A stretch of DNA of 28,506 nt from an uncultured Bacteroidales bacterium (lineage in GTDB: Bacteria > Bacteroidota > Bacteroidia > Bacteroidales > WCHB1-69), in assembly GCA_937949745.1 (NCBI GenBank), contig CALECM010000020.1, positions 1 through 28,506 on the forward strand. The letters are read 5' to 3'. The notes under the pieces are model-generated. The model had not been told where the DNA came from and did no database searches. It saw only the letters and a program-made list of their open reading frames with translations. Each line of letters begins with the position of its first letter. Position 1 is the stretch's first letter. This document shows, in pieces, positions 24,482 through 28,506 of this stretch. The position numbers and the translations under genes are program-made.

Positions 24482-24504
24482 TCAATGATAAAAACTATCA
24501 TTGA
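24482..24504 (-). terminator. Hairpin downstream of the 125-residue protein gene
   Basis: A 9-bp perfect stem (tcaatgata 24482-24490 with tatcattga 24496-24504) around five bases lies 22 bases past the stop of the gene ending at 24527. There is no T-run after it on the minus strand, so a terminator role is only probable. Confidence 0.4.
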
Positions 24505-24526
24505 GACTAATCAGAATAAGCAAGAA

Positions 24527-24904
24527 TTAGTCGTTCAGTTTATCATACATTTTCTTCGTAAGATTCCTGGCGCCTTCTTTCATGTCGCTCAACATCTTTT
24601 CGACATTACCGGTTATCTTGTCGGAAAAATCATCAACGTTTTTACCCACCGTTTCCGATATGTCATCGACTTCCCTTACCACCCTGTCGGAAAAATCAAC
24701 AGGTTCCTGCACATGAATTTCAGGAGCGTGGTCTATCTTTTTGGTACGGTTCACGATCTTGGTATATTTACCTTTCAGGTAAGTTTTCCAGTCGATTGAT
24801 AAATTTTGCTGATCCATAAAATCCTTAACCACCGCCAAAGCATCGATCGTTTGTTCTTCCGTTAATCCGGCATTGTTTTCAAGTCTTGTAACTAAATTAT
24901 CCAT
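24527..24904 (-). CDS. Small helical protein of unknown function
   Basis: The 125-residue protein has no signal or membrane segment. The first 45 residues (NLVTRLENNAGLTEEQTIDALAVVKDFM) look like a small helical bundle. The C-terminal half (FSDRVVREVDDISETVGKNVDDFSDKITGNVEKMLSDM) has regular amphipathic helices of the kind seen in stress-linked or membrane-associated proteins. I cannot name a family. It stands alone and is read divergently from yraN. Confidence 0.7.
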   Translation of the reverse strand: MDNLVTRLENNAGLTEEQTIDALAVVKDFMDQQNLSIDWKTYLKGKYTKIVNRTKKIDHAPEIHVQEPVDFSDRVVREVDDISETVGKNVDDFSDKITGNVEKMLSDMKEGARNLTKKMYDKLND

Positions 24905-25128
24905 AGTAATATAAATTAAACGATTTAATAAATATTAACATGTAAAAGGCCAAATAGTTTGGACCGGATTATACGAAAATTCTTATTTTCTCATCTTGAG
25001 TGAAAAATATGAAGGGCTATTTTATTTATAATCATATTTTTAATTATTATTCGGGTGACAGATAAATAAAAAAACAGACACGCCCATACTCTTTTTTCAA
25101 ACAGGCTTATTAAGTTAAATAAATGTTA

Positions 25129-25136
25129 TATTTTTG
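25129..25136 (+). promoter_or_regulatory. -7 box upstream of yraN
   Basis: TATTTTTG, 45 bases before the yraN start, matches TAnnTTTG. No clear TTTG is found at the -33 position. Confidence 0.45.
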
Positions 25137-25181
25137 TTGTGTCTAAAATCATATTATCTGTGATTATTAAAACATAAAACT

Positions 25182-25544
25182 ATGAATCTCATTCAGGAAA
25201 TAGGTAAAAGCGGTGAAGAAAGGGCCGCAGAATACCTTCGTTCCCAGGATTTCATGATCAGGGAGCTCAATTGGAGATCCGGGCATCTGGAGGTGGATAT
25301 TATCGCTGAAAATAATGAGGTGATCATTTTTTGCGAAGTTAAAACCCGAACTTCGGTCCGGATGGGTCAGCCGGAGAACTTCGTAACTTTTCAGAAACAA
25401 CGTAACCTGATCAGGGCGGCCCATTATTATCTTAATAATAAAAGGATAACCAAGGAGGTCAGGTTCGATATTATTTCCATCCTCATAACCAAAACGGAAC
25501 CGGTAATCCATCACATTCCGGGAGCTTTTACGCCCAGGTGGTAA
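25182..25544 (+). CDS. yraN: UPF0102/YraN family protein, predicted nuclease fold
   Basis: The 120-residue protein matches the YraN family: GEERAAEYLRSQDF near 11-24, then HLEVDIIAENN (Glu37, Asp39) and IIFCEVKTRTS (Glu52, Lys54), the Holliday-junction-resolvase-like PD-(D/E)XK layout. The cellular role of YraN proteins is not settled. Its stop is only 5 bases from the stop of the convergent TPR gene. Confidence 0.92.
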   Translation: MNLIQEIGKSGEERAAEYLRSQDFMIRELNWRSGHLEVDIIAENNEVIIFCEVKTRTSVRMGQPENFVTFQKQRNLIRAAHYYLNNKRITKEVRFDIISILITKTEPVIHHIPGAFTPRW

Positions 25545-25549
25545 CGGAT

Positions 25550-27571
25550 CTAAGGATCTAATTTATTTTCCCATTCCGAAGCCTTTTGGGAGTTTCCCAT
25601 ATTGGTGTACACCAATATGATATTCTGGATGATAGAGCTTTTTTCAGGAGAAAGTTCATGAGCCTTTAACAGGTAGGTGATGGCTTTACCATGTTCGCCT
25701 CTTACGGCATAGGCTACACCGGTGTTTTCCAGTGCGGAAATATATTCCGGATCTAAATCCAGGGCTTTACGGAGATATACCAGCGCGCTGTCGATATTCT
25801 GTAATCCCATACCCAGTATCCTGCCTTTAACATCTAATGCCCGTACGTCTTCCGGATAAAATGACAAGTAAGCATTGATTATTTCCAGCGCGTTGACAGG
25901 ATTACCGTTTTCTATTTCTTTTTCGGCCTGGCTGATTTGGGAATTGGCTTTGGCCTGCATGGCGACTTCCATATTACCTATGGCTGTGGTATTTTGCGGA
26001 CTTATTTCGACTGCGTTTTTATAAAACTGATAGGAGAGGTCATATTCTTCTTTTTCAAAATAAGCTTCTCCCAGAAGATGATGGGCGAAAAAATTTGTTT
26101 TGTCCAGGGAGATAGCCTTGTAAAGACATTCCATCGCCTTGGTAAAATCCGTTTCTTTTTTCGACTCTTTATATCGTTTGAGATAACTTCCTCCTGCCGA
26201 TACATTACATTTAATACTGTTGGATGACACCTTTACATCAGTTGTAAATAAAGTGAAATCATCCTGCCATACCCTGTTTCTGGATATGGTCTTGACAGAA
26301 TAAAAGGAAAAAATAAGGATGAGGAGAGCCGGGATAATAATGCGTGGTATCGGTAGCCGGGCTAAGCGGATAAAAAAATAGGCGAGGATAATGGTAAAAC
26401 CTAAAAGGGATATGAAAACAAACCGTTCATTTAAAAAAGTGCCTACCGTAAAAAAGAGGTTTGAAACAATGGAAAAAGTAATCACGAAAAAAAGTATCCC
26501 GTATGAAATTACGTTTTTGGACTTTAATTTCCAAAAAGCATATACAATCAGGAAGAGGAAAAATATGATCAGTATCCAGACTACGGGATTGCCGAAATCG
26601 GTGATGGCGATCTGGTTGGGATAATAATCATGCGTTAAGGGATGCGGGAAGAACATCAGTTTTAAATAAATGCCCCAGGTGAAGATCACGGTAGCGATCC
26701 GTTGGGCTGTCGTGCTGTACAGATAAGGATTATTAAGGACTGTGCCCGACATGTCTTCTGCCATAAAAGTACCTAATGCATGATGGCGGAAGATCAAAAA
26801 TATGACGGTAGCCGAGAGGGCGGGAACCAGAGTCCATATCCAATCGCTTTTTTTAACACGGGAAACAGCATAGTACAACGTCAGAGGGATGACGGCTATA
26901 AAGGTAATGGCATTTTCCTTGGCAAAAATTCCCGTCATCATTGTAACAAAACTCAGTATCAGAAACAATACGTTTCTTTTTTCCGTATATTTTAATACGC
27001 ACCATAGCGTCATCATTCCTCCCAGCATGCACAAAATTTCATCCCGTCCTTTGATATTGGCCACGGCTTCCGTATGTAAAGGATGAAGCGCGAATAACAA
27101 TGTAGCGATAAAAGGCAGGGAGAGATACCATTTCCCGTTGTCGTAACGCGGGAATATTTTTTTAAGTACGAAATAGGTAATCAATATCAGCAAAAGATAA
27201 AAGACCATATTCATGAAATGGCTTATCGCCGGAAGCCGCGTACCCACAAAAAGAGCCTCGTTACCCGGATCCTGGTTGAAACCGACTTCTTCCCGGATAT
27301 TTCCGCCGAATAATTCATATTCCAAAATGAAGGTCAGTTGCGCCAGAGGGCGGTAACGGCCTCCTGCCACCAGTTTTTTGTCCTTGCCGAAATAACCGGA
27401 AAAACCGTCTTCGGTAATCACTTCTTTCATTCCGGCAAATCCTTTCAGGGTATAGTCGTTCTGAAAAATGACAAGGCGGTCGTCGAGGGTATAATTAAGC
27501 GTAAGGGTATTTCCGTAAAGAAGGACTACCAGTAAAGAGATCACCAAAAGTCGTATATACTCTTTTTTCAT
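25550..27571 (-). CDS. TMTC-like polytopic membrane protein with TPR repeats
   Basis: From the start at 27571 the protein has 673 residues. The N-terminal half has about ten membrane helices and the pattern of TMTC/GT-C type proteins: LDDRLVIFQNDY with the early Asp pair, GRYRPLAQLTF, and FALHPLHTEAVANIKGRDEIL. The C-terminal 220 residues are TPR repeats (for example AMECLYKAISLDKTNFFAHHLLGEAYF and ALVYLRKALDLDPEYISALENTGVAYA). Animal TMTC proteins add mannose to proteins from lipid-linked donors, and a similar envelope glycosylation role is possible here but not shown. The start overlaps the kdsA stop by 4 bases (ATGA), which decides it over the much longer open frame to 27817 that runs inside kdsA. 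Confidence 0.87.
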   Translation of the reverse strand: MKKEYIRLLVISLLVVLLYGNTLTLNYTLDDRLVIFQNDYTLKGFAGMKEVITEDGFSGYFGKDKKLVAGGRYRPLAQLTFILEYELFGGNIREEVGFNQDPGNEALFVGTRLPAISHFMNMVFYLLLILITYFVLKKIFPRYDNGKWYLSLPFIATLLFALHPLHTEAVANIKGRDEILCMLGGMMTLWCVLKYTEKRNVLFLILSFVTMMTGIFAKENAITFIAVIPLTLYYAVSRVKKSDWIWTLVPALSATVIFLIFRHHALGTFMAEDMSGTVLNNPYLYSTTAQRIATVIFTWGIYLKLMFFPHPLTHDYYPNQIAITDFGNPVVWILIIFFLFLIVYAFWKLKSKNVISYGILFFVITFSIVSNLFFTVGTFLNERFVFISLLGFTIILAYFFIRLARLPIPRIIIPALLILIFSFYSVKTISRNRVWQDDFTLFTTDVKVSSNSIKCNVSAGGSYLKRYKESKKETDFTKAMECLYKAISLDKTNFFAHHLLGEAYFEKEEYDLSYQFYKNAVEISPQNTTAIGNMEVAMQAKANSQISQAEKEIENGNPVNALEIINAYLSFYPEDVRALDVKGRILGMGLQNIDSALVYLRKALDLDPEYISALENTGVAYAVRGEHGKAITYLLKAHELSPEKSSIIQNIILVYTNMGNSQKASEWENKLDP

Positions 27572-28359
27572 AAAATGGCTTTCCTGATTTTCAATAATTT
27601 TTCCAGTAATGGTCTTAATTGAGAAAGAGGCAACATATTGGCACCGTCGGATAACGCTTTTGCAGGCTCTGGATGCGTTTCGATAAATAATCCGTCGAAT
27701 CCCACGGCGATCCCAGCTTTGGCAATGGTTTCGATCAGATCCGGCCTGCCTCCCGTCACACCTCGCGGCTGATTGGGTTGTTGGAGGGAATGCGTGCAAT
27801 CTAATATACAGGGACAATCGTTCTTTTTGAGTTCCATAATTCCCCTGTAATCCACGATAAGGTCCTGGTAACCGAAAGTCGTTCCCCGTTCCGTAATCAT
27901 GACCCGTTCATTGCCCGTGGACCTTACTTTTTCAACGGCATATTTCATAGCTTCCGGCGAAAGGAATTGCCCTTTTTTTATATTGACGGTTTTACCGGTT
28001 TTGGCTGCAGCGATCAACAGGTCCGTTTGCCGGCTCAGGAAAGCCGGTATCTGCAGAACATCCGCCACGCGCGCTGCCCAGGTTGCTTCTTCCTCCGTAT
28101 GTATATCCGTTACTACCGGTATCTCAAGCTCCTTTTTGATAGTTAGCAGGATTTCCAGTGCCTTTTCCTGTTCCATGCCGGTAAAAGAATTAAGGGAGGA
28201 ACGGTTGGCTTTCCGGTAAGACGCCTTGAAGAAATAGGGGATATCCAATTCTTTGCAGATCACGGAAATAGTTTGGGCGATATCCATTGTCAGGGATTCG
28301 TTTTCTACTACGCACGGACCTGCAATGAGGAAGAAATTTTCGTTAAAAACAGGAAGCAT
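27568..28359 (-). CDS. kdsA: 3-deoxy-8-phosphooctulonate synthase (KDO8P synthase), metal-dependent class
   Basis: KdsA joins arabinose 5-phosphate and phosphoenolpyruvate to KDO 8-phosphate, the precursor of the KDO sugar of LPS. The 263-residue barrel has IAGPCVVEN (12-20), FKASYRKANRSS (44-55), QIPAFLSRQTDL (103-114), DCTHS (187-191) and FIETHPEP (225-232). Cys16, His190, Glu227 and Asp238 each lie five residues beyond the metal ligands Cys11, His185, Glu222 and Asp233 of the Aquifex enzyme, so this is the metal-dependent class, unlike E. coli KdsA, which has Asn instead of Cys. It heads a two-gene operon with the TPR protein. A good promoter lies at 28378-28407. Confidence 0.97.
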   Translation of the reverse strand: MLPVFNENFFLIAGPCVVENESLTMDIAQTISVICKELDIPYFFKASYRKANRSSLNSFTGMEQEKALEILLTIKKELEIPVVTDIHTEEEATWAARVADVLQIPAFLSRQTDLLIAAAKTGKTVNIKKGQFLSPEAMKYAVEKVRSTGNERVMITERGTTFGYQDLIVDYRGIMELKKNDCPCILDCTHSLQQPNQPRGVTGGRPDLIETIAKAGIAVGFDGLFIETHPEPAKALSDGANMLPLSQLRPLLEKLLKIRKAIL

Positions 28360-28377
28360 TTGATCAAATTTTGGTTA

Positions 28378-28407
28378 CAAAAATACAAAATATAAATTAT
28401 GGTCAAA
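28378..28407 (-). promoter_or_regulatory. kdsA promoter
   Basis: On the minus strand TTTG (28404-28407) and TATTTTTG (28378-28385) are separated by 18 bases, close to the Bacteroidota -33/-7 layout. The -7 box ends 18 bases before the kdsA start. Confidence 0.65.
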
Positions 28408-28433
28408 GCTGCAGGTTATTCATATTAATTTTC

Positions 28434-28441
28434 TATTTTTG
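28434..28441 (+). promoter_or_regulatory. -7 box of the divergent partial gene
   Basis: TATTTTTG on the plus strand, 21 bases before the ATG at 28463, fits TAnnTTTG; it is divergent from the kdsA promoter. Confidence 0.5.
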
Positions 28442-28462
28442 CACATTACATGAAAAGAGTTT

Positions 28463-28506
28463 ATGGAAAAAGAAATCAAAAAGTGCGTTGAATTATTGCT
28501 GGACGG
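28463..28506 (+). CDS. Partial CDS, 5' end only
   Basis: A frame opens at the ATG and runs off the window (MEKEIKKCVELLLDG). It has its own -7 box and is read away from kdsA. Fourteen codons are too few to name a product. Confidence 0.5.
   Translation, partial: MEKEIKKCVELLLD

Noticed and set aside
1..28506. CRISPR arrays and rRNA genes
   Set aside because: I saw no regularly spaced repeats of 25-40 bases and no rRNA-like stretches.

Overview
The window comes from a member of the Bacteroidota, most likely the order Bacteroidales. The promoters point there: a TAnnTTTG -7 box recurs upstream of genes (clearest at kdsA, where TTTG lies 18 bases before TATTTTTG), and strong Shine-Dalgarno sequences are missing. 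The gene content agrees: a BatA-type membrane protein, DUF3822 next to rsmD, BtgB-type mobilisation genes and a metal-type KdsA. I cannot name the genus.

Region 1 (1-7468) is ordinary chromosome on the plus strand: pyrG (CTP synthase), an RlmI-like rRNA methyltransferase, a BatA-type membrane protein with a von Willebrand-like domain, and a membrane-anchored protein of unknown function whose start overlaps the stop of the gene before it. Region 2 (7548-8205, minus) is a YefM/YoeB-type toxin-antitoxin pair. Its toxin gene carries a -1 frameshift in a run of four Gs, which cuts off the catalytic end.

Region 3 (about 8329-17830) is an AT-rich genomic island inserted at the 3' end of a tRNA-Val(TAC) gene. 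A 17-base direct repeat marks its ends (8329-8345 and 17814-17830). Reading away from the tRNA it holds a replacement terminator, an N-terminal integrase remnant, a secreted protein of unknown function, a possible BtgA remnant, a BtgB/DUF5712-type relaxase, a 316-bp ISL3-type MITE with an 8-bp target duplication, a large nested inverted repeat, and a tight four-gene operon. That operon (14053 to 8542) encodes a two-domain FokI-type adenine methyltransferase, a DUF262 protein with an N-terminal helical domain, a DUF3696-type ATPase, and a 274-residue protein whose C-terminus resembles small toxin RNase domains. I read it as a multi-subunit restriction-like or abortive-infection defence system. 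It is the most novel item here, and I cannot match it to a named system.

Region 4 (17821-28506) is chromosome again. The minus-strand genes encode an outer-membrane barrel, Pth, RsmD, a DUF3822 protein, an anchored protein, a polyprenyl-phosphate sugar transferase with an overlapping lipoprotein gene, a small lipoprotein and a small helical protein. YraN is on the plus strand and converges on a TMTC-like membrane/TPR protein that is coupled to kdsA. The sugar transferase and KdsA indicate a cell-envelope polysaccharide/LPS theme. A partial plus-strand gene begins at 28463.

Functions below rest on motifs and family knowledge; no searches were run.
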